A stretch of 64,000 bases of DNA, taken from the NCBI RefSeq assembly GCF_001718795.1, contig NZ_CP013435.1, positions 2,542,001-2,606,000 on the forward strand, read 5' to 3'. Both the position numbers and the translations under genes were made by a program. Position 1 is the stretch's first letter. Each line of letters starts with the position of its first letter. Positions 19,375 through 28,784 of the stretch are shown here, one piece after another. Under the pieces are notes generated by a model. It had not been told where the DNA came from and made no database searches. It saw only the letters and a program-made list of their open reading frames with translations. The DNA is from Burkholderia latens. Its GTDB lineage: Bacteria > Pseudomonadota > Gammaproteobacteria > Burkholderiales > Burkholderiaceae.

Positions 19375-19456
19375 CGTCGCGCTCCTTCGGGCGGACCTCC
19401 GCCCCTCTAAGTTGTACGCGATTCGCCGCAAAATGCCAGAGCCGGCGCGCCGTCGG

Positions 19457-20959
19457 TCAACGAAATTCGGCGTACAGCGCGCGCAGGTCGAGGTGTTCGG
19501 CGAACGAATCGGCCAGCCGCTCCAGCGACGCCTCGCGCAGCGCCGGGTAGTCGATGCGCGCCGCGCCGTCGAGCCCCGCCCATGCAAGCAGCGCCGCGCA
19601 CGCGTCGGCCGCGTCGAACAGACCGTGCACGTAGGTCGCAAGGATCTGCCCGTCGGCGGAAATCGCGCCGTCGGAGCGCGTGCCGCCCTGCACATCGTCG
19701 GCGGCCAGTTCGAGCGCGGGTGCCGCAAGCGCCGGCCCGCGCGTGTCGCCCATGTGAATCTCGTAGCCTTGCACGGCGGCCGCACCGGGCAACGCGAGCC
19801 GCCCGCTCACGTTCTTCAGCGTCTTGTGCGGTTGCAGCGTCGTGTCGAATTCGAGCAGCCCGAGCCCCGGCACGCTGCCGGGCGCGCCTTCGAGGCCGAG
19901 CGGATCATCGAGGGTGCGGCCGAGCATCTGCATCCCGCCACAAATGCCGATCACCTTGCCTCCGTAGCGCAGGTGGCGGCGGATCACCGTGTCCCAGCCC
20001 GCGTCTCGCAGCCACGCGAGATCGCGCTGCACGCTCTTGGAGCCGGGCAGGATCAGCAGGTCGGCGTCCGGCACCGGGCCGCTCTTCCAGTAAGTGAACT
20101 CCACCTGCGGATGCGCGCGCAGCGGATCGAAATCGGTGTGGTTGCTGATGCGCGGCAGCGCGGGCACCACGACGCGCAGCACGCCGGCGTCGCCGCGCAC
20201 GGCCGCGCTGCGCGCCTGCGACGGCAGCATGTCCTCGGCGTCGAGCAGCAGCCCGTGCAGGTACGGCAGCACGCCGAACACGGGCTTGCCGGTCTGCGCC
20301 CGCAGCCAGTCGAGCCCCGGTTCCAGCAGCCTGATGTCGCCGCGAAAGCGGTTGATCACGAAGCCGCGCACGCGCGCACGCTCGCTGTTCGACAGGCACG
20401 CGAGCGTGCCGACCAGATGCGCGAACACTCCGCCGCGATCGATGTCCGCCACCAGCACGACCGGGCAGTCGACGCGTTCGGCGAAGCCCATGTTCGCGAT
20501 GTCTCCTTCGCGCAGATTGATCTCGGCCGGGCTGCCCGCGCCTTCGACGAGCACCGTGTCGTAGCCGGCGCGCAGCCGCGCGTACGACTCGAGCACCGCG
20601 TCGAACGCGACGGGCTTGTAATCGTGATACGCGCGCGCGTCGAGGTTCATGCGCGCCTTGCCGTGGATGATCACTTGCGCACCGCGGTCGCTGGTCGGCT
20701 TCAGCAGCACCGGGTTGAAGTCGGTATGCGGCGCGACACCCGCGGCCAATGCCTGCAGCGCCTGCGCGCGGCCGATCTCGCCGCCGTCGGCCGTCACCGC
20801 GCTGTTGAGCGCCATGTTCTGCGGCTTGAACGGCGCGACGCGCGCACCGGCGCGGCGCGCGAGGCGGCACAAGCCCGCGACGAGCGTGCTCTTGCCCGCA
20901 TCGGACGTCGTGCCCTGGATCATCAACGTGCCGCGCGGCCGCGGTTCGGGTGCGTTCAT
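19457..20959 (-). CDS. cobQ: Cobyric acid synthase
   Basis: ATP- and glutamine-dependent amidation of adenosylcobyrinate a,c-diamide at four side chains; 500 aa. The N-terminal DTBS-like domain has the P-loop [16 protein letters not shown] (15-30). The C-terminal class I glutamine amidotransferase domain has the nucleophile Cys340 in [12 protein letters not shown] and a GYEIHMGDT segment with the His motif. The gene is transcribed away from cobU with 74 bp between starts. It is the only corrin-amidation gene in the window. Confidence 0.96.
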   Translation of the reverse strand: MNAPEPRPRGTLMIQGTTSDAGKSTLVAGLCRLARRAGARVAPFKPQNMALNSAVTADGGEIGRAQALQALAAGVAPHTDFNPVLLKPTSDRGAQVIIHGKARMNLDARAYHDYKPVAFDAVLESYARLRAGYDTVLVEGAGSPAEINLREGDIANMGFAERVDCPVVLVADIDRGGVFAHLVGTLACLSNSERARVRGFVINRFRGDIRLLEPGLDWLRAQTGKPVFGVLPYLHGLLLDAEDMLPSQARSAAVRGDAGVLRVVVPALPRISNHTDFDPLRAHPQVEFTYWKSGPVPDADLLILPGSKSVQRDLAWLRDAGWDTVIRRHLRYGGKVIGICGGMQMLGRTLDDPLGLEGAPGSVPGLGLLEFDTTLQPHKTLKNVSGRLALPGAAAVQGYEIHMGDTRGPALAAPALELAADDVQGGTRSDGAISADGQILATYVHGLFDAADACAALLAWAGLDGAARIDYPALREASLERLADSFAEHLDLRALYAEFR

Positions 20960-21033
20960 CGTATGGAGAGTCGTGGCGAAGCGAAGGCCGCATTATCGCC
21001 CGCGTGCGACGCCCGCGCCGTTACAATCACGCG

Positions 21034-21594
21034 ATGATTCCGCACGACCTCACCTTCGTCCTCGGCGGTGCACGCTCGGGCAAGAGCGCGCATGCCGAGC
21101 GGCTCGCCGCCGACTGCGGCCGCCCCGTCACCTATATCGCGACCGCGGCGTCGAGCACGGCCGATGCCGAATTCGAACGGCGCATCGCGCATCACCGCGC
21201 GCGCCGGCCGGCCGACTGGGGTTTCGCCGATGCGCCCGTCGATCTCGCCGCCACGCTCGTGCGGCTCGACGATCCGCGCGCATGCCTGCTCGTCGACTGC
21301 CTGACGCTGTGGCTCACGAACCTGCTGTGTCCACTCGACGGCGAACCGCTCGACGACGCGCAGTACGCCGCGCAGGTCGAGCGACTCGAACACGCGCTGC
21401 GCCACGCCCGCGCGAAGGTGATCGTCGTCAGCAACGAAATCGGGCTCGGCGTCGTGCCGCTCGGATCGGTCACGCGCCGCTACGTCGACGAGCTCGGACG
21501 CCTGAACCAGCGCATCGCAGCGCTCGCGACCCGCGTGACGCTGCTCGTGGCGGGACTGCCGCTCGAACTCAAGGACGGAGCGCCGTCATGCTGA
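21034..21594 (+). CDS. cobU: Bifunctional adenosylcobinamide kinase / GTP:adenosylcobinamide-phosphate guanylyltransferase
   Basis: Phosphorylates adenosylcobinamide and transfers GMP to it, giving the activated corrinoid used by CobS; 186 aa. The P-loop GGARSGKS is at 11-18, followed by LVDCLTLWLTNLL (about 87-99) and VIVVSNEIGLGVVP (about 130-143). The start is ATG 21034; a TACAAT hexamer at 21022-21027 lies so close that a natural transcript would have almost no leader. Its stop overlaps the cbiB start (ATGCTGA), so translation is coupled. Confidence 0.95.
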   Translation: MIPHDLTFVLGGARSGKSAHAERLAADCGRPVTYIATAASSTADAEFERRIAHHRARRPADWGFADAPVDLAATLVRLDDPRACLLVDCLTLWLTNLLCPLDGEPLDDAQYAAQVERLEHALRHARAKVIVVSNEIGLGVVPLGSVTRRYVDELGRLNQRIAALATRVTLLVAGLPLELKDGAPSC

Positions 21595-22532
21595 TGCTGT
21601 CGCTGCCGCTCGTCGCGATGCTCGCGGTCGCGGCCGCGATCGTCGATCGCGTGCTTGGCGAACCGGCCGGCTGGCATCCGCTCGTCGCATTCGGCCGGCT
21701 CGCCGCGCGCGTCGAAGGTGCATTGAACACGGGCCGGCACGGCCGTGCGGCCGGCGTCGCCGCATGGCTCGCCGCCGTCGCGCCCCCGGTGGCCGTCGCC
21801 GCGTGGCTCGCTGCGGTGCTGCCGTGGCCGCTCGCCGCCGCGTTGCACGTCGCGCTGCTGTGGTTTGCGCTCGGCGCGAGAAGCCTCGCCGATCACGTCA
21901 CGCCTATCGCCGCCGCGCTGCTGCGGCGCGATCTCGATGCCGCACGCGCGCTCACCGCGCGCATCGTGTCCCGCGACACGAGCGAGGCCGACGAAGGCGC
22001 GCTATCGCGCGCGGCCGTCGAATCGGCGCTCGAGAACGGCAACGACGCGATCTTCGGCGCACTGTTCTGGTTCGTCGTCGCAGGCGGCCCGGGCGCGCTG
22101 CTGTTCCGGCTCGCGAACACGCTCGATGCGATGTGGGGCTACCGCACGCCGCGCTTCCTGACGTTCGGTTGGGCGGCCGCGCGTCTCGACGACGCGCTCA
22201 ACTGGATTCCCGCGCGCGCCACCGCCGCGAGCTACGCACTGCTCGGCGACACGGCCGCCGCGTGGCGCTGCTGGCGCACGCAAGCGCGCCACTGGGACAG
22301 CCCGAACGCCGGCCCCGTGATGGCCGCCGGCGCCGGCAGCCTGAACGTGCAGCTCGGCGGCCCGGCCGTCTATCACGGCGAGATCGAAGATCGTCCCGTG
22401 CTCGGCACCGGCGCGACGGCGACGGCCGTGCACGTCGTCGCCGCGCTGTCGCTCGTCACGCGCACGCTCGCGCTGTGGCTTGCGCTGCTCGTCGCGGGCG
22501 GCGCACTCGTCCTCGCTACTCATCATGTCTGA
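21588..22532 (+). CDS. cbiB: Adenosylcobinamide-phosphate synthase CbiB
   Basis: Inner-membrane enzyme attaching (R)-1-aminopropanol (phosphate) to adenosylcobyric acid; 314 aa (called CobD in Pseudomonas). Several hydrophobic segments are visible (about 1-18, 45-95, 150-175, 285-310), with the conserved DRVLGEPAGWHPL at 20-32, ALENGNDAIFGALFW at about 146-160 and DALNWIPAR at about 200-208. It overlaps cobU by 7 bp at its start and cobD by 8 bp at its end. Confidence 0.94.
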   Translation: MLMLSLPLVAMLAVAAAIVDRVLGEPAGWHPLVAFGRLAARVEGALNTGRHGRAAGVAAWLAAVAPPVAVAAWLAAVLPWPLAAALHVALLWFALGARSLADHVTPIAAALLRRDLDAARALTARIVSRDTSEADEGALSRAAVESALENGNDAIFGALFWFVVAGGPGALLFRLANTLDAMWGYRTPRFLTFGWAAARLDDALNWIPARATAASYALLGDTAAAWRCWRTQARHWDSPNAGPVMAAGAGSLNVQLGGPAVYHGEIEDRPVLGTGATATAVHVVAALSLVTRTLALWLALLVAGGALVLATHHV

Positions 22533-23544
22533 CGCACGCATTCCACACGGCGGCAACCTGCACGAAGCAGCGCGCCGCCACGGCATTCCATACGACGCAT
22601 GGCTCGACCTGTCGACCGGCATCAATCCGGTCGGCTATCCGGTGCCGCCGGTCCCGGCCGATGCATGGCGCCGGCTGCCGGACGACGGCGACGCGCTCGC
22701 CGCGTGCGCGGCCGGTTACTACGGCGCGCCGGATGCCGAGCACGTGCTGCCGGTCGCCGGCAGCCAGGCCGCAATCCGCGCGCTGCCCGCGCTGCTGCCG
22801 ACCGGCGACGCCGGTGTCGCGCCGCTCGCGTATGGCGAGTACGCGCCGGCATTCGCGCGTCGTGGCCATCGCGTCGTCGCGCTCGACATCGGCGTGGACG
22901 CGTTGCCCGCCACGCTGCGTCACGTGATCGTCGGGAACCCGAACAATCCGACCGCCGAATTCGTGCCGGTCGAACGGCTGCTCTGCTGGCATGCGCAGCT
23001 GTCCGCACGCGGCGGCACGCTGATCGTCGACGAGGCATTCGCGGATACCGGCACCGCACCATCGCTTGCGCAATACGTTGATCGTCCCGGCCTCGTGGTG
23101 CTTCGCTCGGTCGGCAAGTTCTTCGGCCTTGCCGGCATCCGCGCGGGCTTCGTGCTCGCGCATCCCGCGTCGATCGCGGCACTGCGCGACGTGCTCGGTG
23201 CGTGGACCGTCAGCGGGCCCGCGCGCCATGCGGTTGCCGCCGCGTTCGCGGACCGCGCATGGCAGGCCGCCGCCCGCGAACGGCTCACCGCCGACGGCGA
23301 ACGCCTCGCCGCGTTGCTGCGCGCACATGGCTTCGCGGTGCGCGCGACGCCGCTCTTCAGCTGGACCGACGACGCGCGTGCCGCCGCACTGCATGCAGCG
23401 CTTGCCGCGCACGGCATCTGGACACGGCACTTCGCGCAGCGGTCGAGCATCCGCATCGGCCTGCCCGGCAACGAAGCCGAATGGCAGCGCTTCGCCGACG
23501 CGCTCACGCAATGCATGACGGCGCTGCAGCCGGCATCCGCATGA
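22525..23544 (+). CDS. cobD: Threonine-phosphate decarboxylase
   Basis: PLP-dependent decarboxylase that makes (R)-1-aminopropanol O-2-phosphate for CbiB; 339 aa (CobC in Pseudomonas nomenclature). Class I/II aminotransferase fold with HGGN at 8-11, LSTGINPVGYP at about 29-39, NPNNPTAEF at about 137-145, DEAFADTG and the PLP lysine Lys198 in SVGKFFGLAGIR. It lies between cbiB (8-bp overlap) and btuF (ATGA overlap). Confidence 0.94.
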   Translation: MSDARIPHGGNLHEAARRHGIPYDAWLDLSTGINPVGYPVPPVPADAWRRLPDDGDALAACAAGYYGAPDAEHVLPVAGSQAAIRALPALLPTGDAGVAPLAYGEYAPAFARRGHRVVALDIGVDALPATLRHVIVGNPNNPTAEFVPVERLLCWHAQLSARGGTLIVDEAFADTGTAPSLAQYVDRPGLVVLRSVGKFFGLAGIRAGFVLAHPASIAALRDVLGAWTVSGPARHAVAAAFADRAWQAAARERLTADGERLAALLRAHGFAVRATPLFSWTDDARAAALHAALAAHGIWTRHFAQRSSIRIGLPGNEAEWQRFADALTQCMTALQPASA

Positions 23545-24458
23545 GCCGCGCCCCGCTCGGCCGCCTGCCGGCGCTGGCGATGCTGGCCGCACTCGCGCAC
23601 GCACCGCTCGCGCGCGCGGACGTCGCGGCCCGTGACGATGCCGGCAACACAGTGACGCTCGCCGCTCCCGCGCAACGCGTGATCAGCCTTGCGCCGCACG
23701 CGACCGAACTGATCTATGCGGCCGGCGGCGGCGCGAAACTGGTCGGCACGGTCACGTACAGCGACTATCCGCCCGCAGCGCAGGCGGTGCCGCGCGTCGG
23801 CGACAACAAGGCGCTCGACCTCGAACGAATCGCCGCGCTGAAGCCCGATCTGATCGTCGTATGGCGGCACGGCAATGCCGAGCGGCAGACCGACGCGCTG
23901 CGCGCGCTGCAGATCCCGCTGTTCTTCAGCGAACCGAAGCATCTCGACGACGTGGCGACGTCGCTGCGCCGGCTCGGCACGCTGCTCGGCACGGGGCCGG
24001 CAGCCGATGTGGCGGCCGCCTCGTTCTCGCGAGACATCGCGGCGCTGCGCGCACGCTATTCCGCGCGGCCGCCCGTCACGATGTTCTTCCAGGTATGGGA
24101 CCGGCCGCTGACGACGCTCAACGGCGCGCATCTGTTCAACGACGTCATTGCGCTGTGCGGCGGCCGCAACGTGTTCGCAGCGCTGAAGCCGCTCGCGCCG
24201 GCCGTCACCGACGAAGCCGTGCTCGCGGCGAATCCGGAAGCGATCGTCACGACCGCCGCCGGTGCGACGCGCTCGGATGCCCCACTGCCGAGTCTCGCAC
24301 GCTGGCGTGCGTGGCCCGCGCTGACGGCCGTTGCACGCAACAACCTGTTCGCGATCGACGGCGACCTGCTGACGCGGCCGTCGCCGCGAATCGCGCAAGG
24401 CGCGGCAGCGCTGTGCGAGGATCTGGACGCCGCGCGCGCGAGACGGCCCGCACGCTGA
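23541..24458 (+). CDS. btuF: Cobalamin-binding periplasmic protein (BtuF-like)
   Basis: Class III ABC substrate-binding protein, 305 aa, with a signal peptide at 1-27 (LARA|D). The N-terminal lobe has RVISLAPHATELIYAAGGG and VGTVTYSDYPPAA, and the helical linker separates it from the C-terminal lobe (TMFFQVWDRPLTTLNG onwards). It starts in an ATGA overlap with cobD, so uptake and salvage enzymes are translated together. It would deliver B12 or cobinamide to BtuCD, which is encoded by the converging operon. Confidence 0.92.
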   Translation: MSRAPLGRLPALAMLAALAHAPLARADVAARDDAGNTVTLAAPAQRVISLAPHATELIYAAGGGAKLVGTVTYSDYPPAAQAVPRVGDNKALDLERIAALKPDLIVVWRHGNAERQTDALRALQIPLFFSEPKHLDDVATSLRRLGTLLGTGPAADVAAASFSRDIAALRARYSARPPVTMFFQVWDRPLTTLNGAHLFNDVIALCGGRNVFAALKPLAPAVTDEAVLAANPEAIVTTAAGATRSDAPLPSLARWRAWPALTAVARNNLFAIDGDLLTRPSPRIAQGAAALCEDLDAARARRPAR

Positions 24459-24500
24459 TTTCCGGCTTCTCCAACACTGTTGCGCGGCGTGCACGAGCGC

Positions 24501-25085
24501 CTACTCGTCCCAGTGCTCGACTTTCCACGAGCGTGACGCATCGTCCAGCCGCAACCACACGACACCGCCGATCGGCACCGGTCGCGCCAGCAGCGTATCG
24601 AGCGGCACGCGCAGCGCGTGCGACGCGAACGCGCGGATCACGCCGGCGTGCGTCACTGCCCATTGCGGCGTGCCGGCCCCCACGACCTCGTCGGCCGCGC
24701 GCGCCACCCGTGCGGCGAATCGCGCCACGCTCTCGCCACCGTGCGCGCACGCATGCATCAGATCGGCGGCCCATGCGTCGAGCGCGGCGCGGCCGATATC
24801 GTCCCAGCGTTGAAGTTCCCACGCGCCGAAGTCCATTTCCTGCCAGCCTGCGTCATGCCGCAGCGGCACGCCGAACGCGTGCGCGAGCCGTTCGGCGACC
24901 GATGCGCAGCGCGTCAGCGGACTCGTCCAGATGTGTCGGGGCAACGGCGCCCCGAGCGTCGCGACACGCTCGCGCACGTGCTGCGCGCCGATGTCGGCCG
25001 ATGCGGCGAGCGGCACGTCGCTGCGGCCGTAGCAAATGCCGCGTTCGACATCGACGGCCGGATGACGAATCAGGACGAGATCCAT
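24501..25085 (-). CDS. cobC: Alpha-ribazole phosphatase / histidine phosphatase family protein
   Basis: A 194-residue phosphoglycerate-mutase-fold enzyme that removes the phosphate from alpha-ribazole-5'-phosphate or from adenosylcobalamin phosphate. The catalytic LIRHP motif has His8; GICYGRSDVPL follows, then SPLTRC, WQEMDFGAWE and the second catalytic histidine in VTHAGVIR. Last gene of the riboswitch-led operon; it overlaps the end of cobS by 16 bp. Context supports the CobC assignment over a generic phosphatase. Confidence 0.9.
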   Translation of the reverse strand: MDLVLIRHPAVDVERGICYGRSDVPLAASADIGAQHVRERVATLGAPLPRHIWTSPLTRCASVAERLAHAFGVPLRHDAGWQEMDFGAWELQRWDDIGRAALDAWAADLMHACAHGGESVARFAARVARAADEVVGAGTPQWAVTHAGVIRAFASHALRVPLDTLLARPVPIGGVVWLRLDDASRSWKVEHWDE

Positions 25086-25846
25086 CCGAGCACCACGAGG
25101 TAGATCGCCAGTTCGCTCAGTTGCTGCGCGAAGCCGAGACAGTCACCTGTATAGCCGCCGATCCGTTTCATGAAATAGCGCGCGGCCCATGCACGCACGA
25201 GCACGAGCGCGACAAAGGCCGCGAGCCCCGCGCGCCAGTCCGGCCAGAACAGCCATGGCAGCCCGAATGCGGCCGCGGCCCACGCCGCGCGCGCGCCCAT
25301 GCGCTGCGCGACCGGCTTCGCCTTGCCCTCTGGGCGCACGTAGTCGAGCGACATCAGCAGGCTCACCGCCGCCGCGCGGCTCGCCGCATGCGCGGCGATC
25401 ATCGTCCACGCGGCACGCAGCGGCAGCATGGACGCAAGTGCCTGCCACTTGAGGCCGAGCGTCACCACGAGCGCCACCGCACCGAAGGTGCCGATCCGCG
25501 AGTCGTGCATGATCCGCAGCACGTCGTCGCGTGTATAGCCGCCGCCGAACGCATCGCAGCTGTCGGCGAGGCCGTCCTCGTGGAACGCGCCGGTCGCAAG
25601 CAACGTCGCGGCCATCGACAGCCCGACCGCGATCGACGCCGGCAGCACGCGCAGCGCGACCAGATAGACGAGCGCACCCCACGCGCCGACGCATGCGCCA
25701 ACCAGCGGGAAGTAGCGCGCGGCCTGGTCGAGGTCGCCAGCCGCATGGCCGATCGAGCGCGGCACCGGCACGCGCGTGAAATAGCCGAGCGCGACGAAGA
25801 AGTAGCGCAGCTCCGCGCGTGGGCCGCGTGCGCGCTCAGGCGTCAC
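25070..25846 (-). CDS. cobS: Adenosylcobinamide-GDP ribazoletransferase (cobalamin synthase)
   Basis: Polytopic membrane enzyme joining adenosylcobinamide-GDP and alpha-ribazole to make B12; 258 aa. A GTG start at 25846 is chosen: it overlaps the cobT stop by 11 bp (GTGACGCCTGA), and the longer open frame upstream is only a shadow of cobT. The family motif GAFHEDGLADSCDAFGGG followed by DSRIGTFG is visible at about 75-110, with several hydrophobic helices to the C-terminus. Confidence 0.93.
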   Translation of the reverse strand: MTPERARGPRAELRYFFVALGYFTRVPVPRSIGHAAGDLDQAARYFPLVGACVGAWGALVYLVALRVLPASIAVGLSMAATLLATGAFHEDGLADSCDAFGGGYTRDDVLRIMHDSRIGTFGAVALVVTLGLKWQALASMLPLRAAWTMIAAHAASRAAAVSLLMSLDYVRPEGKAKPVAQRMGARAAWAAAAFGLPWLFWPDWRAGLAAFVALVLVRAWAARYFMKRIGGYTGDCLGFAQQLSELAIYLVVLGWISS

Positions 25847-26900
25847 GGTTGTCGACGCCTGCGGATTCGAAGCTCGCCATCTCGGCGAGGAATGCGGCTG
25901 CCGCGCGCACGAGCGGCAGCGCGAGCGCGGCGCCGGTGCCTTCGCCGAGCCGCAGGTCGAGTGCAAGCAGCGGCTTTGCGCCGAAATACTCGAGCATGCG
26001 CCGGTGCCCGGCTTCGTGCGACGTATGCGAGAACACGCAGTAGTCGCGCACGCCGGGCGCAATGCGCTCCGCGACGAGCAGCGCAGCCGTCGCGATGAAG
26101 CCGTCGACGAGAATCGTCATCCGTTCGCTCGCGGCCGCGAGATACGCGCCCGTCATCATCGCGATCTCGAAGCCGCCGAACGTCGCGAGCACGTCGAGCG
26201 GCGCGATCGCATGCGAATGCCGTACGAGCGCGCGTCCGAGCACCGCGCGCTTGTGCGCGAGACCCTGATCGTCGAGGCCCGTGCCGCGGCCGACACACGC
26301 GTCGATCGGCACGTCGAGCAGACGGCTCATCAGGCACGCGGCCGACGACGTGTTCGCGATTCCCATTTCGCCGAAGCCGATCACGTTCGTGCCGAGCGAC
26401 GCGTGCACGCGCACGCGCGCCGCGCCGGCGGCGAGCGCCGCGTGCGCTTCTTCGTGCGTCATCGCGGGTTCGGCTGCAAAGTTGCGCGTGCCGCGCGCGA
26501 CCGGCAACGACACGAGCCGGTCGGACACCGGCAGCGGCGACGCGACGCCCGCATCGACGATTTCGAGCACGCTCTGCGCGACGCCGGAAAACGCGTTGAT
26601 CGCCGCGCCGCCGGCCAGGAAGTTCGCGACCATCTGCGCGGTGACCGACTGCGGATACGGACTCACGCCCTCGGCCGCGATCCCGTGGTCGCCGGCAAAC
26701 ACGATCGTCACGGGACGCAGCACCTGCGGCCGCTCGGTACGCTGGATCAGGCCCAGCTGCAGCGCGAGCGACTCGAGCTGGCCGAGACTGCCGGGCGGCT
26801 TGGTCTTGTGATCGATCACATGCTGCAGGCGCCGGCGCAGCGCGTCGTCCAGCGGGGCGATCGCAGGCGGGAAGTCGGTCTGGGCGGTCGGGTTCGTCAT
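25836..26900 (-). CDS. cobT: Nicotinate-nucleotide-dimethylbenzimidazole phosphoribosyltransferase
   Basis: Makes alpha-ribazole phosphate from dimethylbenzimidazole and NaMN; 354 aa, the full family length. Visible are TKPPGSLGQLE (33-43), FAGDHGIAAEGVSPYPQSVTAQMV (about 70-93), GEMGIANTSSAA (about 174-185) and the C-terminal LRLGEGTGAALAL with the catalytic Glu. It follows btuD after 52 bp and overlaps cobS. Confidence 0.96.
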   Translation of the reverse strand: MTNPTAQTDFPPAIAPLDDALRRRLQHVIDHKTKPPGSLGQLESLALQLGLIQRTERPQVLRPVTIVFAGDHGIAAEGVSPYPQSVTAQMVANFLAGGAAINAFSGVAQSVLEIVDAGVASPLPVSDRLVSLPVARGTRNFAAEPAMTHEEAHAALAAGAARVRVHASLGTNVIGFGEMGIANTSSAACLMSRLLDVPIDACVGRGTGLDDQGLAHKRAVLGRALVRHSHAIAPLDVLATFGGFEIAMMTGAYLAAASERMTILVDGFIATAALLVAERIAPGVRDYCVFSHTSHEAGHRRMLEYFGAKPLLALDLRLGEGTGAALALPLVRAAAAFLAEMASFESAGVDNRDA

Positions 26901-26952
26901 CGTAAGGTTGCCTCGTTGGCGCGGCCGGCGCCGCGGATCGAAGGAAGAAGGT

Positions 26953-27753
26953 TCATCGTCGCTGCGGCCACGCGGGCAGCAGCGCGTCGCGGCCGTTCTC
27001 GCGGATCAGCACGATCGGATAGCCGAACGCGTCGCTCGCGCGCGCGGGCGTCAGCACGTCGTGCACGGGGCCGGCCCACGCATGGCCGCGGCCGTCGAGC
27101 AGCAGCGCGTGCGTGGCGAAACGCCGCGCGAGATTCAGGTCGTGGCATGAGAACAGCACCGTGCGCGCGCCCGCGCCGAGCCACTCGGTCAGCGCGGTCA
27201 GCGCGTCGATCTGGTGATGGAGATCGAGATGGGCGAGCGGTTCGTCGAGCAGCATCAGCGGCGCGTCCTGACACAGCGTCGCGGCAAGCGCGACGCGCTG
27301 CCGCTCGCCGCCCGACAGAGAGAGCACGTCGCGCGACGCGAGCGCGTTCAGTCCGAACGTGGCGAGTGCGTCGCGCGCGGCCGCGCGGTCGTCGTCGCGC
27401 TCCCAGCCCCACCCGCCGAGATACGGGAAGCGGTTGAGCAACACCGTGTCGAATACGGTCGCGCTGAACGCGTCGTGCAATTGCTGCGGCATCAGCGCCC
27501 GGCGCCGCGCGAGCGCGCCGGCCGGCCAGTCGGCGAGCGGCCGACCGTCGATCTCGACGTGGCCGCCGGCCGGCCGCTGCAAGCCTGCGAGCGTCGCGAG
27601 CAGCGTCGTCTTGCCGGCACCGTTCGGCCCTGCGACACACCAGATCTCGGCAGGCCGGAACGCGTGCGTGAAACCGTCGAGCAGCATCCGCTCGCCGGCC
27701 TTGAGCGTCAGGTCGACCGCTGCACAACGGACGTCGCAGGCGGCTTGCGTCAT
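26953..27753 (-). CDS. btuD: Vitamin B12 ABC transporter ATP-binding protein
   Basis: ATPase of the BtuCD-F importer, 266 aa. Walker A GPNGAGKTT (about 38-46), Q-loop LMPQQLHDAFS, signature LSGGERQRVALA (about 140-151), Walker B LMLLDEPLAHLD and the H-loop SCHD are complete. The start at 27753 makes an ATGA overlap with btuC and has AGGAGG 8 bp upstream; the in-frame ATG at 27780 lies inside btuC. Confidence 0.94.
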   Translation of the reverse strand: MTQAACDVRCAAVDLTLKAGERMLLDGFTHAFRPAEIWCVAGPNGAGKTTLLATLAGLQRPAGGHVEIDGRPLADWPAGALARRRALMPQQLHDAFSATVFDTVLLNRFPYLGGWGWERDDDRAAARDALATFGLNALASRDVLSLSGGERQRVALAATLCQDAPLMLLDEPLAHLDLHHQIDALTALTEWLGAGARTVLFSCHDLNLARRFATHALLLDGRGHAWAGPVHDVLTPARASDAFGYPIVLIRENGRDALLPAWPQRR

Positions 27754-28772
27754 CGCATCGGCCTCCTCAGCAACATCCACAGGAACACCGGCACGCCGAC
27801 GAGCGCGGTCATCACGCCGACCGGCAATTGCGCGGGCGCGATCGCAGTGCGCGCGAGCAGGTCAGATGCCATCACGCCGCCGCCGCCCGCCAGCATCGCT
27901 GCGGGCAGCAGCATCCGCTGATCGTTGCCGAATGCCAGCCGCAGCGCGTGCGGGACGACGAGGCCGACAAAGCCGATCGTACCGGCCGTCGTCACCGCGG
28001 CCGCGGCCGCGAGCGACGCGACGAGGTAGATCCGCACGCGCAAGCGCGCGACCGGCACGCCGAGCGCGAGCGCGGTCGCGTCGCCGCGCAGCAGCACGTT
28101 CAGTTGCGGCGCTGCCGGCAGCGCGACGCATGCGGCCAGCAACAGCGCGCCCCACGCGAACCATGGCGTCGTCACGCCGTTCAGATCGCCCGTTAGCCAG
28201 AAGATGATTCCCCGCAGCCGCGCATCGGGCGCGAGCGACAGCAGCAGCGTGACGAGCGCGCCCCACCCGGCCGCGATCACGACGCCCGTCAGCAGCAGCC
28301 GCGGCGATGCGTCGCGCGAATCGCCGCGCCACAGCTCGCGGCGCGCGAGCCCGAGCACGAGCGCGACCGACACCAGCGCGCCGGCGAACGCGCATGCGTC
28401 GACGACCCACCACGCGGCGCCCGCGATCATCGCGACGAGCGCGAAACCGGCCGCGCCACCCGATACGCCGAGCACGTACGGCTCCGCGAGCGGATTGCGC
28501 AGCAGCACCTGCAGCAGCGCACCGGCCAACGCGAGCAGCGCGCCGCACGCGAAACCCGCGAGCGCACGCGGCAATCGCAGTGTGCGCACGATGTCGGCGA
28601 ACAGCACATCTGCGCCGCCGTGCGGCACGAGCGACGCGAGCGCCTGCCAGGGCGACATCGGCACGCTGCCGATCGACAGCGAAGCCACGAACAGCAGCGC
28701 GACCACGGCCGCCAGCACGGCCCAGATCGCCGCGGCGCGCGCGGCGCTCATGCGCTGCACGGCGCGGTGCAT
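27750..28772 (-). CDS. btuC: Vitamin B12 ABC transporter permease (FecCD family)
   Basis: Inner-membrane permease of BtuCD-F, 340 aa, with about ten hydrophobic helices and the FecCD hallmarks PRALAGFACGALLALAGALLQ, RNPLAEPYVLGVSGGA and GFVGLVVPHALRLAFG near the C-terminus. ATG 28751 (MSAARAAAI) is a possible shorter start. It begins only 12 bp after the end of the btuB remnant, the place expected in a btuB-btuC-btuD operon under the B12 riboswitch. Confidence 0.93.
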   Translation of the reverse strand: MHRAVQRMSAARAAAIWAVLAAVVALLFVASLSIGSVPMSPWQALASLVPHGGADVLFADIVRTLRLPRALAGFACGALLALAGALLQVLLRNPLAEPYVLGVSGGAAGFALVAMIAGAAWWVVDACAFAGALVSVALVLGLARRELWRGDSRDASPRLLLTGVVIAAGWGALVTLLLSLAPDARLRGIIFWLTGDLNGVTTPWFAWGALLLAACVALPAAPQLNVLLRGDATALALGVPVARLRVRIYLVASLAAAAAVTTAGTIGFVGLVVPHALRLAFGNDQRMLLPAAMLAGGGGVMASDLLARTAIAPAQLPVGVMTALVGVPVFLWMLLRRPMR

Positions 28773-28784
28773 GACGTGCGACGC

